Below, piece by piece: positions 23,276 through 36,652 of a stretch of DNA of 64,000 nucleotides; the stretch's first letter is position 1, and the number at the start of each line of letters is the position of its first letter. Made by a program: the position numbers and the translations under genes. Source of the DNA: Membranipora membranacea (Eukaryota > Bryozoa > Gymnolaemata > Cheilostomatida > Membraniporidae); contig OU612072.1 of assembly GCA_914767715.1 (NCBI GenBank), forward strand, positions 7,192,001-7,256,000. The letters are read 5' to 3'. The notes beneath the pieces are model-generated. The model had not been told where the DNA came from. It searched no databases and saw only the letters and a list, made by a program, of their open reading frames with translations.

Positions 23276-26200
23276 TTACATGTTGTACCGTAGACATACA
23301 AATAGACAGTTTTCTGAGCTCTGATTTAGGCTTGAAAAAGACAAGACGAGTCTGCGTTCCACATACATCAACATGAATCCATTTGACAATTGACTCGTCC
23401 CAAGTAACTTGTGATTTGAGTTATCAACTTACCCGATTGCAGGGATCAAACATATCTCTGATTTTCTTCATCTCTTCACAGATACCAGTATACTTGATAT
23501 TGTACTGCGATACTGACTCCTTACTTTCTCTTCTGTTCTGTATAAATTCAGCTTCCAGCTGTTTGTATTTCTCATTTATTTCCTGGATCTACAAACATTA
23601 GCACGCGAATGAATCTAAGTAATGATTGACCATATCGTCATGAGAAAATACTTCGCTCATATCCTTACTCCTTGTAGCTGCCGAAACCAACATCAAAACC
23701 ATTTCAGTTCAGATCAACGAAATCAGAGACCAAAAACTAATCAATCACAGTTTTCTTGCCCAAGTTGTCATTGTCAACAAACGAAATTGAGATTAATCTA
23801 TAAAGGCTGGTAGAGAACAAAACTCTTCACCCTACAAGTTTGGCCCAGTGATTCCGTCTAATGCTGAGTCATTTCCCAAGATTGACAATTTATAAGATAC
23901 AGCTAAAATGGAACTTTTTCCTTCCAACAGATCTAAGATCACTATAGTAATTTTGTTTCAGTCTTGGAGGTTTTTTGATGTCCATGCACCCATTGTCTTC
24001 CGACAATCTAAATCCTTGAGACGAATGGTCCCTCAGCAGTGCCTGCAGACAACTCAGAGGCAAATTTTCAAACAAACCTGCTGATCACGAGTGTGATGTA
24101 TAGATCTTACTCCGTCATCAGTCTCTTCATCCCATCGAGTCAGTAAATCTAAAGTCTGACTTATAACTTCAGTGAACCCTTCGAGTTTCCCTTCTGCACA
24201 AGATTTCAAAGGCTCCAGTTTGGACCGAATCCTTTCTGCAAGCTGGGAGAGTGGTATATACTTGTGTGATGAGCCTGTAACTATAACAAAAATAAAGTTT
24301 CGGTTTCGGTAATAAAATTTTATCAATAGCAGGAATTTAGTTAAATTATGACATTTCTTGAATTATATTGACATGGCGCTGGTCAAACCCAATTCAATAG
24401 TTTGAGATACAAAATTAGGAAGAATACAAATTATGTGCCTCTTGCTAATATTTGGGAAATAAATGCAACAAATGTTGCAAAATTATTATTACCCAAACAG
24501 AATGTGGTTGGTGAGTTTAGGCAGTTACAACAGAACATCTCACAACAGTTTTCACATCCCACAGGTGATTGTTCTGCGCTGTGTATGCTACAAAATGTCC
24601 CCTCTTGTAGTGATATTGTGTCCGTGGACTGCGTATGATGAGCTGATGTTCTCCAGTTGTCTATCCGGCCAACCATTGCAGCTTCATCTGTAAGCGATGG
24701 TGACTGGGCTATATCCATTATTGGTCGAACTAACTGCACTACCTGGTGAAGAGACACAATAAGCACGATGAATTTCAGGCTATTATTGTGGTGGCAACTG
24801 TACATATAGAACAATGACAAGGCATCAAATTTTATGGTGTAAAACTAGAGAAGAACCGCCAGTGATTTCATCGACTTCTATTTACTTCAAGCTGAGATTA
24901 TGGCCGTGCATAAACACAAGATATTTGTAAAGCTGGTGGTAGAATTTAAAGTTTTTGGAAAAAGGTGGCTCATTGTTGCCAGTTTATTACTTCTACCTTG
25001 CCCGCTGGCTTGTTGCCTGCTTGTTTACATGGCGGTCGACTCTGATTAGTCTCAATCAGCACACATTCATATTGTCTACTGTCAATGTTAGCATCAGCTT
25101 CAGGATGAAAACCTTTAAAAATCAGACATGATCATTTAATGAGAACAATACACCATGTGGTAAATCCTTATGGCTGCATGCCTGGCTTTTAAAGTGTGTA
25201 GAGTGCGTATGAGAGGGCTTTGTGGCACACTATAGCATGTGGAAATCTTATCAAATAAAGGAAAAAAGAGAGGCAATTGGGAATTCATTTCAATGTAGGA
25301 AACCGGTCATCTCATATGGTAGAGAGTGTTACCAGTTTAAATTGAAGACAGAATACAATAAAATTGTGAAAATTGTCTATTGAGTATTTAAAATTTGAGC
25401 CTTTGAAAAGGTGCATTGATCTCTGCCTTTAATAAAAAAGCAAGATCCACCAGCTTAAGCTTTAGTCGGCTTATTGTGAAATGAGCGCAGCAGCAAGAAA
25501 GAGCATGCTCTGCAATAAAGTTATTTTGACTTTATGTTAATTTAAAATAGGCGCCTCCATTTACGGTTCGATAGATTGATAAAGTGAATAGATAATGATG
25601 GCGAGTCTCTAACTAGCACTACATAAGCTGATGTTCTTCAAGACATAAAGATGACAATGGCAACAGGTGAATCAATTTTTTTCATGGTAGTAATATTTAA
25701 CTATATGTAAAGTGTTATAACCTTGATGTGGAGAGGTGAGAGCAATGAGGCCTTCTGCTGCAAGAGTGGCTTCTGGTGTAGGAGGGTTACATAAATCAAA
25801 GGATGATATAGAAAGGGGAGCAGGCATTTCGTCTCCGCCATGCTCAGAGGGTGATATTGATAGATTCTTATCATCTGATAATGTCTCATCTGTCACCTGA
25901 TGATGGAATTCATCTGATGACAAGCTGAAGTTGGGCTGTGGTAAGAAAGAGTCAAAAAATCAGGGTAAGGGTTAAGAGTTGTCGGAACATTGTAATTAAA
26001 TGGACAACTCCAGACTTCCTGTCATTATATACCATGGGACATGCACAAGGGATTTTGGAGATTTGTACCAAACTCCCTAGAACAAGTTTAATCCGATTGC
26101 CTGCATTCCTGTTGCTCCATTCCACTGGTCACGCCGTGGATCGGGAGCGACTCGGAATGCAGTCAAATAGACCAAAGTTGGTCTACAAACTCCCTAACAT

Positions 26201-26806
26201 GTGCTGATATAAAAAGTTGTAAGACTTCTGATAAATGAGGATTTGAATTTGAAAGTTTATATTAATCAGGGGCAGTTAGGCTAATATGGAATAATCCTCC
26301 CAAATGCAATCAAAGCGTTCACATTTGACAGATGTCAAATGTCACAGAAAACTTTACCTCAAGATTAAGAGCACTGTTATCATCTTCACCTTGGCATCTG
26401 CACATCTGATATTTAATGTTACACTGCTGACAGAGAGGTAGATTGTCATCATCACCGTCAGCGCCTTCAGGGGAAATTTCAGTAACGGTTGTAGGCAGGT
26501 TGGAAGGTACTGTCTGTAATCAAGGGTTACACTTTATATACAGTTGAACATTCAAGGCAAAGGAAACTCGTATTCAAAGTAGATCACGGTATGATATCAT
26601 AATATTAATTCACACTTTAACACTTTAATTCATTTAAAAATGCTGTTGGCTAGCAGTCTATCAAAACTCCTCCCATACTACTAGCATGTTATGCACCCCC
26701 GACAGAAAGAGACAGATTTATAATGACAGCGATATTTTTTCAATTTGACGAAACAAATCTGTTCCACCCGACCTCTTGCTAAGCGATAAAAAACTGCAAT
26801 ACTTAC

Positions 26807-26885
26807 TTCATCTTTTTCTTCTTTACAATACAAGGTTTCATATATATATATATTTATATATACATATACATATATATATATATAC
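26807..26885 (-). pseudogene. OTU exon remnant and deletion junction in unit 2
   Basis: Only the last codons before the exon 4 donor survive (KKEKDE-like, GATGAA|GTAAGT). They join at ACAAGGT to sequence that in unit 1 lies upstream of the OTU acceptor (about 11113). ACAAGGT occurs at both unit 1 endpoints (10533-10539 and 11113-11119), so the deletion of about 580 bp has microhomology at its junction. Confidence 0.8.
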
Positions 26886-27184
26886 AATTTTATTGCATCA
26901 ACCATCACCTGAAGATGTTCTCCCTCAATAGAAAAAAAATCAACAAAAACCAAGAAAATCAAGTTTAGCGATTCTTCAGCAATACTTTGCGCAGGCTTTG
27001 GAGTACCTAGAATCTCAAAATTCAACTTTTTTTGCATCAAGTACCCGCAAATTTAGTTATCTCAAACATATAGTTATATCTTATGAAATCTTGTCTTCCT
27101 ATAAAGCTGCTCTTAGCTTGATGCTACATCAAGCAGTTTCCAATCCTAAAACTAAATTTTGCAAGTTTTGGTGTACACCAACAT

Positions 27185-28341
27185 AACAGTCCAGTGGCAG
27201 CCTACCAAAAATATGGCTAGAGATTCAACTTCATTTACGAAATTGGATGCATAAATTTTAAGAGTGGATTCTTGGGTAGTTTTTTTGAGGCGGTCGCAAT
27301 GTTGATGATGTACCTTACACAAAGTTGTCCCGTGCTCACCTTATACTCAAACTCTGCAATCAGATTCATACACACCTTGGTCAGTTTTTGGTAAAATATC
27401 AGAATGACCAATCTTATAAAAAGTGATAAAGTGAAAAACGCTGCCGAAAAAAGGGAAAGTGATGAAAAAATAATGATATGGTTTCAAAACAGCCAAAATC
27501 TGAAAGCGCGTGTCATAATTAGTGGATCTACAAATTTACATGGGTCTGCTATCATAAAGAGCCTAGATGTGGCCAACAACGGTTGCAATACCCCCTTATA
27601 TCACCTGTATATAACTATCATTGAAACGACACTACTTTTTCAATTTTGCAGACGCCTCGAAAACTGACTTTGAATGTTCGTATCGATCTGATTTTTTGAT
27701 GGTGGTGTTGTATTGACTCAATCAAAGACAAAAAATTTTTTTCTCAGCACTACGCAACTTCCTGATGATCCTTGAAGGAGTTATCTTTTGCTTTACACGC
27801 TATATAACCTTATAAAGACGATTTTTATGATACTATAAAGGAAACCTAAGAATACGCACTATCTGAAAAACGACACACTCAGAGCATTGAAAACTGGTGT
27901 TATGCGATGGGAGGGTCAATACACAGTCACCATACAAAAATCAGATCAATACGAACATTCGAAGCCTGTTTTTTAGGCAGAAAAGGTAGTTTCACTTTAA
28001 TGATAGTTATACACAGGTGATAGAAGGGGTATTGCAACTGTTGTTGGCCGCATCTCAGCTTTATATGATAGCAGACCCATGTAAAGTTGTACATCCACTA
28101 ATTATGACATGCTCTTTCAGATTTTGGATGTTTTGAAACCATATCATCATTTTTTTATCACTTTCCCTTTTACCGGCAGCGTTTTTGGCAATTAGCGGCC
28201 CATTGTGCAACTTAGTGTAAGGTACATTGTGACCATTGCGATCAGCGTGAAAAACTGTACCAGAAACAACTGACAAACCTTATCCATCCAAAAGTGCAAA
28301 TGGAAGTGACAAGATAGGCAGGGTCTGCCACCGGACTATAA
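27185..28341. mobile_element. Foldback-type TIR element in gene A' intron 3
   Basis: This is the orthologous copy of 11443-12710. CAACAT flanks both ends (27179-27184 and 28342-28347). It is about 110 bp shorter because internal left-arm sequence (unit 1 about 11585-11770) is partly missing. The inverted arms are still clear (e.g. TGGATCTACAAATTTACATG near 27522 and its complement near 28085). Confidence 0.68.
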
Positions 28342-29461
28342 CAACATCATATATTCCCCATTATTTACCAGAGTCGAATGTAGCAAATTTCTTTTCATCA
28401 TCGTCTGTATAATACGAATTTTGCTGGGCATGGGTTGAATTGGATTCAAACCAAAACTTGACATACTCTAGAATTTGCAAGAGGACAACTTTACCATTCC
28501 ACAGATGCTTGAAACGGCTAGATTAGGCTAGCTGACAAATACACACCTACTTTATTCTATATAGGCTCCCATGTCACCTAATGAGCTAAATTAAACTCTA
28601 GCCAGCTAGACAAACTCTAGCTAACAATTACACACCCTCTTAAGCCCAGATAGACTCCAACCCCAACTAACTATTAACAAGTTAACTCAGACTCTAGCTA
28701 ACATTAACTAGCATATGTAGCCCTACATATCAACAAGAAAAATAATTTACCTGAATATCTTCTCAGTGACTCTATCCACATTTACATTGTGCGCCTTTGT
28801 ACTAACAGCGATTGGGACGTGAAAAAACTGATCAGCCTGAAAATAAAAACACTTGATATAGCATGATCTCAAAGCTAAGCAAGAATTTGGACATCATATT
28901 GGCTAAGAATCTAATAAATAAAAATACTCACTGCGGGTAGGGCGTTGGACCAGTCCTCCTGTGTTTTGAGAGTGTCTGCCAGCTCCCTAAAGTCTAACTT
29001 TCCCGGACACCTGGGACTTTGAAAACCTACAAAGGCCAAAATATTTTTCTGGTTTAGACTGGAATACAGAATATTTAATTTTTTTCAAGGAGACAAACTC
29101 GCTGACTTTGTAGAGCTTTCCTATATTCAATTACTTGATCATCTCTGTGGAACAATTAAAATTCCGATATCACATAAAGCATATCTACCAAAGTGTTTAA
29201 TTATAAGGTACAGGATGTGAGATAGTATATACAGATGCCTTATTAGGAAGTCTATTTTTAATTGGACCAGCCGCCATACTATTCCTCTAGTGATATGGCT
29301 TCAGTGGGATTTACTAGATCTAGATCTAAAGAGCAATAAAAATGTGTGACTTAGGAGTTATCCTTTGATTAATTCACTGAAAAATCACTCATCTTATCTT
29401 GGTCAGCAACCTCGACTGTTTTTATTCAAACTTTACTAAACACGCGATCTTAAATATTTAC

Positions 29462-29750
29462 CCTCATCCTGATGTTCTCCAGATACTTTGCTCGGGACTC
29501 GCGAATTTTCCTCTTTTGGCCTCTCACCGGGTTTGTGCCTTTTCCGTGACAATAAGGCGGGAGAAGAGTCGTATTTGGCCCAAATTTCATTCCTTTTACT
29601 TTTGATATTATAAACTGTGCGCTCAGCTATTCCGAACTCCTTCGTAATGTCTTCCACAGTCAACCCCTGATTAATCTTACCCAAAATCTCAATTTTCTGT
29701 TTACCACTTAGATCCTTTCTTTTATGCTTTGGAGTTTTGTTGGAAGCCAT
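29462..29750 (-). CDS. HTH exon of gene A' (CENP-B/Psq-like), open
   Basis: It has the same length and phase as gene A exon 1, with a few substitutions (GLTVEDITKEFGIAERTVYN). If transcribed it could still make an HTH-only product. The rest of the gene is broken downstream. Confidence 0.6.
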
Positions 29751-32700
29751 GATGTTTGTTGATTCACTCTATAATCTAAAAAGATGAAGAAAATACTTAA
29801 ATATTGTTGCAAGCATTGCAAGCATTGCAAGCATTGCAAGCATTGCAAGCTACCACCGATCACAATCTAAGCGACCAATCCATTTGTAACAACTAATTAC
29901 AAATCTCTACAGGCTTTGATTTGAATTTATGGATCAGTGGTGAAATACATAACGTGGCTATTTGTAAAGATTTGCCATCAGTAAAAAGCTTTGTGTGAGG
30001 ATCACACTGCTTGCAGATTGACTTTGTGATACGAGTCTCTCTGCACCGTAGCGTTTGTATTCATCCAAAGGTGCTTGAGTTCCCAGTTCTCCAGTTCTGG
30101 TAGGATGACTTTTCTGTTTGATAACTCCAGCACATTTGAAATGATTCAGTTGCTACGGTGCAAAGATAACCAACCTATATTGATTGGTGCACATGCGCAT
30201 AGTGGTCAGGATCTAAATAAAGGTATCTGGCAGCTTTTACGTTACGCATTTGACGTCCCAGTAACAACCTTGAAAAACCAAGGCAAGCTGCTTGACCAAT
30301 GTTTACAACAGTCCGCAGTGATAGTTTCTAAACTTGTGGACCAATCAAAGATGCGGTCCAGCAACCAATACATAAATAGCCATAGCTTTCTCAAGATCAG
30401 TTACATACTCCTCATCCAAATAAAAAATGTATCAGTGTCTACAGGCGTAGGATTGACCCTTTGATTGGATGTTTCCATAAGTTCTAGTCAAATAACTGCA
30501 TCGATCGACCCAAGCAAGAAACTCCTTGATCCAAGTCAACAGACAATTTTGTATTATGATAAGTAAACTAGGCTGCCCCTCAATATCAAACACAGACAGC
30601 ATGTCACTGACAGTTGATTTGATAAGTGACCCGTCTTTCAGTGCCACAAGCTGCCGCCTTACTAACTGAACAGCTGCGGTACAGGGAGTACGAGCTTGAT
30701 TCATTTCTTTGAATAGCATTGTAGGGAGAAACCTTAAAATCAAGGCAAATATTATCTAGCCTACCTCCACCTGACCTAGATATATCAGCTGATAAGAAGC
30801 TCAGTTGATGATCTCCCTCCCCAAAACCCTCCCCCCCCCCCCTCCCGCAATGTATGTGTTAGAGAAAGCAATCAAATAAACGAACAGAATGTGTAGCTTT
30901 GTGTAGACACATCAGATATCACTGATTCACGGCTTACCGTCTGACTTACTGTGGTCTCAGAGCTTCCTAAGCTATAGAACTCTCAGTGTAACGTTTGACA
31001 TACAGAAGCCTGATGCTACTCAGTACAAGCAATGAGTATTTATAATCTTTGGTACAAGTGTTGGCCTAACTCTGTGCGGTCTACTAACACGATAAATAGA
31101 ACACTGCTATGTGACTGTGAAGTGAGCTATAAAGTCAATGATGCAATAATAGACTTTGGTCCAACAGGAACATGTAATACAGGATTGTTAGTGATGAAAA
31201 ACTGATTATTATACCAACTTTTTACACAGTGTTATCAAATCTTAGGCTAGAAAAGTGAGTCAGTGGATTTCCCAAATAGATGACGCCATCCATTGAACAA
31301 CATTCTAAATGTGACAAAGAAGTTTAATGCCAATAGACAGTTAATATTCAGTTAATCTTCATTCATTCTGCCAGTGTAATCCATACTTCATATTGACAAG
31401 GATAGAATCTAATTGTTGTTGATGGTATATCATTGCCCCTGTACGCTAAAACCTATCAACGGACAACGGCTAATGTACCATCCGGAAACAGCCCCTGACC
31501 AATTTTAAACATTGCATATGTTCCATCAGTTTATTATATTGTGAGGCAAATGTGCAATGCTTCAACAGCACCACAGTAGCCAGAAAAGCGAAGCATATGT
31601 ATCTGAGTTGAAGTGATCCTTCAACATTTTTAGTTACAATTCCTTCAAACCCATACAAACACCTTTTATTTCCTTAGAATTCACTGCAAGGCTGCTAAAA
31701 TACTGGAGTCATCAGTTAAATTCCCAGATTTGTAGCAACACATGGATGGCAATGCTCTAGAATAGTTATCTACTCGGGCTAAGCCTTCTCCATAGTCCTT
31801 GCTCTGGTCTAGTATGTTCAGTGCTAGGTATTTCAGTTCTCTCTATTCCTTGTCATTGTTCTTATGATATGATAGAGAACCATGAGGAGCATGCGTAGGT
31901 GATGATTGGTCGAATACAAGCCACATATAATTGTCTTATATTAAGAACAGGAACACCGGAGTGTTTGAAGTCAATAAGAGTGTGTCAATCGGAGGTAGGG
32001 GGGGGGGGGGTTTCTTGACGATGATGTCAAGAGGATTTTTCAAGTCGGACGGTTATCTATCACCACCTTCAGGAATTAGGTTCTTTCAACACGTTGAATC
32101 ATCTTCCCATTCATAATGAAGTTTGTTGCATGCGGAACATGACATTTGCGTATGTTGGAAAATTGTACTGTCATAGATTTTTCGCATTTTCTATCATGTT
32201 GTGATTCTCACAACATCATCAATTGTATGCTGTTAATCTGTTTAGCCCTACCAGCGCTGTTTGGTCGTCAGCGGTTTTTGTCAGGCTTCCATGTTCTGTC
32301 GCTAAAGTGCCAACAATGCAACCAGAAGAGAGGCCTGAGGAGAGTGCCTTGGAGACCTGTGTCTTTTTTGCAAATTTTTTTGGAAAATTCTGCTGACGTA
32401 CCTAAGAGGGTAAAGTAATAGCAGAAGGATAAGTTTGAGCACATGTATGGGATAGTAAAATAACAGCTATCATTCACTCAACCTAATAGCTTTAAATTAA
32501 CTTCATTCAATGCAAGTGTACATTTGTGCTAATTAACATCAAATTATCTCCAAACTTGCTAAACTTCACTTAACCAATATTAACCCCTATATGGTAGCTG
32601 TCTGTGTATTTCCTACACCAATCCTCTTCAAATATAAAAACCTGTACCTCAATAGTTTAAAATGCTCAAAAACTCCTTGTTGATACAAAAGGCTGTCCTG

Positions 32701-35700
32701 TGTCTTGTACAGAAACACCTCAAAGACAATTGATAATAATGTAATATTTTCCAACAGGGAAATTTACACCGCTGTACTTAGAAAATGGCCCACGAGAATG
32801 GATGTGAGTTCATCCTTTGAATTCTCAATAGATCAAGACTTCCTTGAAACCCGGGACACTTTACGCATTCTGAGAGTCAATTGAGTCAAGAGTAATATAT
32901 TTGGGGGATGTGAGTGAAACGGTATATAAAAGTTACGCCAAAAATGGAAAGTCTCAGATGCAACACTTTTATGTCTAATCTGTCTGACAGCCAACTTTTT
33001 TTTGGCAGTTACTCCATTACAACAAGTGTGAACCCAACAAATCATAAACAAATACATTGGTATGGTGATAAGACCTGAATAAACATTGAAACCCATATCA
33101 GGTTACTGCAGTTTACAGTTGAGTAGACACAATGTTAACACTTTTGTTATCACTATATACAGGTAAGGTGCAGAAGAATCTTATTATTCATGGAAATCCC
33201 ACTATAAAGTGACCTCTATACTGCAGTGTTCTAATCAGCATTGGAGCAAAGACTGTCAAGACTATATTGTATTCATGAGTGTATGACAAAGTGTATGATA
33301 AATAAGTGCACATACACCAATGGTATAAATAAGTTGAGTTACCAACAGTGGGATCAGTGATCAAAAATTTCTGCCAGTGTCAAATATAGGCAGAGTCAAA
33401 CAAAGCGTTGCTGCAGTCAAAATTGGTGGATTGAATGTTTTTAAATATGACAACTTCGAGCCGACTATTATTAGATAAGGAAAATAATTCTTGGAAATAT
33501 TTCTTTTTATTCTCGATCATTATTCTCTTCTCGTAACCCTTTCGGCTATGCTGTTTGGTTGAATCTGACAACAAACCCTCAGACATCTGGTTGAAAAATT
33601 GTTCAGCACCCTTAGTCCCAATATCCGTCTGCAACAAACTTAAAGTATTGAAATGGCAACTCAATCCTTAGTAGGTTTACTAATCACAATAGTAACCTTT
33701 TAAACTTTCCTGCAAGGTGAATAACCTCATGTACACTATACTCTGTAGATTTCCAGTTTGCTGCTCGAGCTGAACCTGACAAGATACAACAGCCTGTAGA
33801 TGACAGTGACGAAGAGGACGAATAGTCAACAGCAGTGATCAATATATCTTCGATGTGGCTGGTCAATCTTAGAACTATATAGGCGTATTTGTCCGTATAT
33901 ACATCAGCGAGAAACACAGCATTCCATAACAGCCTGTTACCTCAAGTTACTTTAAGTATAAAGACTGAAAATTTATAAAATCTCTCCCATCCTCCCAGCC
34001 ACTACTCTCATATACTCTTCAGGTACATCTGCACTGAGTTGTATCAGGGAGTTTGGCACCCAAACTCCCTGCTTGTATCTACACACAGTTGTGATGATCT
34101 GGAGAAGTTGTCTACTCCGACTCATATTACTATTATTTTGTATATTCCGAATTTTGTCTTTTTATTGACTTTTAACGATTGTATGAATGCCGATAAAGTA
34201 TAACTTGCCCGTTTAATAATTAATAAAAGTTTGGTAAAGACTTACTACTTGGTATTTTTGGAAGGTAAAAAGATACATGATTAGTGTTCGACATACAGTG
34301 CTGACAGGTGGATGGTGACTGACAACAGTGAATATAATGCTAGAGGAAGATGACATAGGTATTTATAACTTATGTGTCAGAGGACGATTTAACGCTATGC
34401 ACAGAACGATGTAAATTATTTCTAGCTAATAGAAAAAATGATTGGTACAGATAGAGCTTGCGGACTGTTTGCGATATTGTAACTTTTCCAACCGCTAACA
34501 TTATTTTAAGTGATCAGGCTCCTTCTCAGGAGAGACAAGTTGCACTGATGTAGCAGAAAACTGGCCACATGGATTAGATTTGAGATCATTGCTTAACTTT
34601 GTTAGCAGCTCATTTCTTCCTTGGAAGCTAAATACTTTATGCTTCCTGAATCATATCAAACACAAGTTATATACTTCTATTCGGAGATGAAGCAAGGCAA
34701 ATAACTTTAAATATTTCCATTACAATGTGTGTAGATCAAGTCAGGAGTCATCTGACAGTTAAGGGTAAGGATTTGTGATCTTATGATCCAGGTTCAATTA
34801 CTGGCGTTGGCTGTGAATTTTGATTTGGCACTGGCAAGCTATTCATCCTGGCCAGGTGTGATCAGAGCAGGCCATGAATACAGGAGGTCTGCTGAGTGCT
34901 TGCAGGCAGGACAAAGTACTGCCTCTTCAAAAAAGAATAGCTGGCAACGGCAGGCAAGGGTAACAGGTTTCTACCCCACACAAGACACCTGCCCTTAAGA
35001 TTGGCCCTGAAATAGGGTGGTCAAATAGAGACCTAGAGTATAGAACAGTCACAATAACATTTAATTAACATATTATATTGTATTGTGATGAGGTATGCAG
35101 AAAATATCCAATCCAGTTGATGCAGTTTACACAATGCCAACTGAAGGAAGTCCCTTGGTTATCACAATATACATACTATATTATAAACAAGCTTATGTGC
35201 ACTTCCATCTAAAGTAGAATCTTATTACTCATGGAAATCCCTCATTAAGTGCACTATACGATCTGTTGATGTAGCCTGTCTCAAATACAGTGGTGATAAT
35301 CTTTTTAGAATACTTCACATTGGTCTGTTTATCCGCCTGCATCAAGCCTAAACTAAACCCACAGTAGGTTTACTTATTTATTCAGGTGGTATTAATAGTC
35401 CATGGGGACTTTTGTTAAGAAAACGAATTAGAAAGAATGTCCTCTAAATCATGTTATCCTTCCTTTTTAGAACAAATGTTAAAATGGTCGAAGCAACACA
35501 AAACATCTTCCCAGGAAAAAATACTGTCTAAAATATTTGTCAGTATTTATTTTTTTATTTGGTTCCTGCGTCCAGTAAATATTGAAATTCAGGCATAAAC
35601 TGGCGACTAAAAAAATATTGCAGCTTATTGTCATGTACTCAGGTCCTTGGTCTATAAGCTTTCGCTCTGATTCTAGGGAATCTATTATTTTATTAACAGC

Positions 35701-36652
35701 CTGTAAGAGGTTTGGTATTGAGCGTCCGAAGTTGTCTTCGTCACATCTAATATTTGAAAAACTTGCCGTGTGTATTACACCACTTGTCACTGACAGATTT
35801 AGATGATTTACTCCTGGTAATTGCGACAATGTATGAGTATAGTCAGTCCTCAAATTGCACCATTTCAGCAGAATTTATCTCTAACCTAGCTTGGTAAATA
35901 AATATGCAAGACCTCAACTAACTTGATTTGGTCCTCAGTTGTTGTGTTATTCCTGGTTGCGGATTGACTCTAAATTAAAAAAAAAACATTCAAATTTAAC
36001 ATGTAGGCCTAATTATTATTGAGCCTTTCAAGATTAAAATTGAACTATCGAAATGGCCAACTGACTGTGGTATCATGGTATTTTATTGAAGGCGTAACCG
36101 TGGCCTGTAAGATTACAAACATTGTTACGACAGAACGGGACAAAATTAAAACATTATAAAATAAGTAATTAAGAGCCTTCTGGACATTCGAAAATAGCAT
36201 ATAATTAAAGTGCACATATAAGGAAATGTCAAGATAAAGATCTCAAAGATTAATAACAGTTCTCACAGATAAACCACTCTATCAAGCGAAACATTAGCCA
36301 CCTACAGATGTAAATACAAAACACTCCACTCAACCTCTTTGGCCTGCCAGACTGTGTCTGAATCGAGTAACACTAGTAGCACGAAGATTTGAGTTCTGAG
36401 TTAAAAATCTACGAAATAGTTGTGTACACTTAATGTGCTATTCTATTATGGTCTAAAAGTGAATTTTGATTTAATCAAAAATCTTAATCATATATCTTCC
36501 CTCTCGTCAAAAAAGACAATTGAAGATGGATGGTACAGTAAATTTATTATCATAGTCAGTGAAAAGACATCTACCGTCTCTGGTTATATATATGTGTGCT
36601 GTTATAATTATTGTATAAATAACGATATAAAATAGTTTAATCATTGTATAAA
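29751..36652. other. Intergenic block between gene B and gene A' (spans the unit 2/3 junction)
   Basis: It holds the A' upstream region with the expanded 9-bp repeat (29807-29850), a poly-C tract near 30830, the LINE remnant (31700-32480), the two candidate exons (33387-33644, 33697-33933), the hairpin insertion (34046 onward) and the uncharacterised ORF (35479-35883). An insertion of about 75 bp with a G13 run at about 31945-32020 is unique to this unit. No complete gene is seen. Confidence 0.6.
31700..32480 (-). mobile_element. Degenerate LINE reverse-transcriptase fragment, unit 3
   Basis: This copy has the same QGTLLRPLFW and TADDQTALVGL boxes in different frames as at 1290-1990. It is interrupted by a unit-specific insertion containing poly-G (about 31990-32003). 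Confidence 0.7.

Larger units (their letters stand above)
21200..29750 (-). pseudogene. Gene A' : type-A copy lacking the OTU exon and with a nonsense codon in the propeller
   Basis: Exons aligned to gene A: 29750-29462 (HTH), 29026-28932, 28836-28751, [OTU deleted; 3' remnant about 26836-26807], 26513-26358, 25935-25722, 25112-24997, 24742-24493 (B-box), 24274-24078, 23588-23433, 22825-22714, 22392-21664 (propeller), 21333-21200 (stop TAG 21202-21200). Splice sites and lengths match gene A, but two lesions break it. The 562-nt OTU exon is gone, so exon 3 (phase 2 exit) cannot join exon 5 (phase 0 entry) in frame. In the propeller exon a CAG codon is TAG at 22192-22190. A shorter product from the HTH exons or from a downstream start is possible. 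Most of the remaining coding sequence still looks little decayed, so loss is recent. Confidence 0.75.
14840..30473. repeat. Tandem segmental duplication, unit 2
   Basis: This direct repeat of unit 1 has the same order: intergenic block, then a minus-strand gene copy (A') whose exons align one-to-one with gene A except for a deleted OTU exon. The intergenic block contains the 1.25 kb segment missing from unit 1. Its 3' gene half (propeller and downstream flank) most resembles unit 3, not unit 1. Confidence 0.9.
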
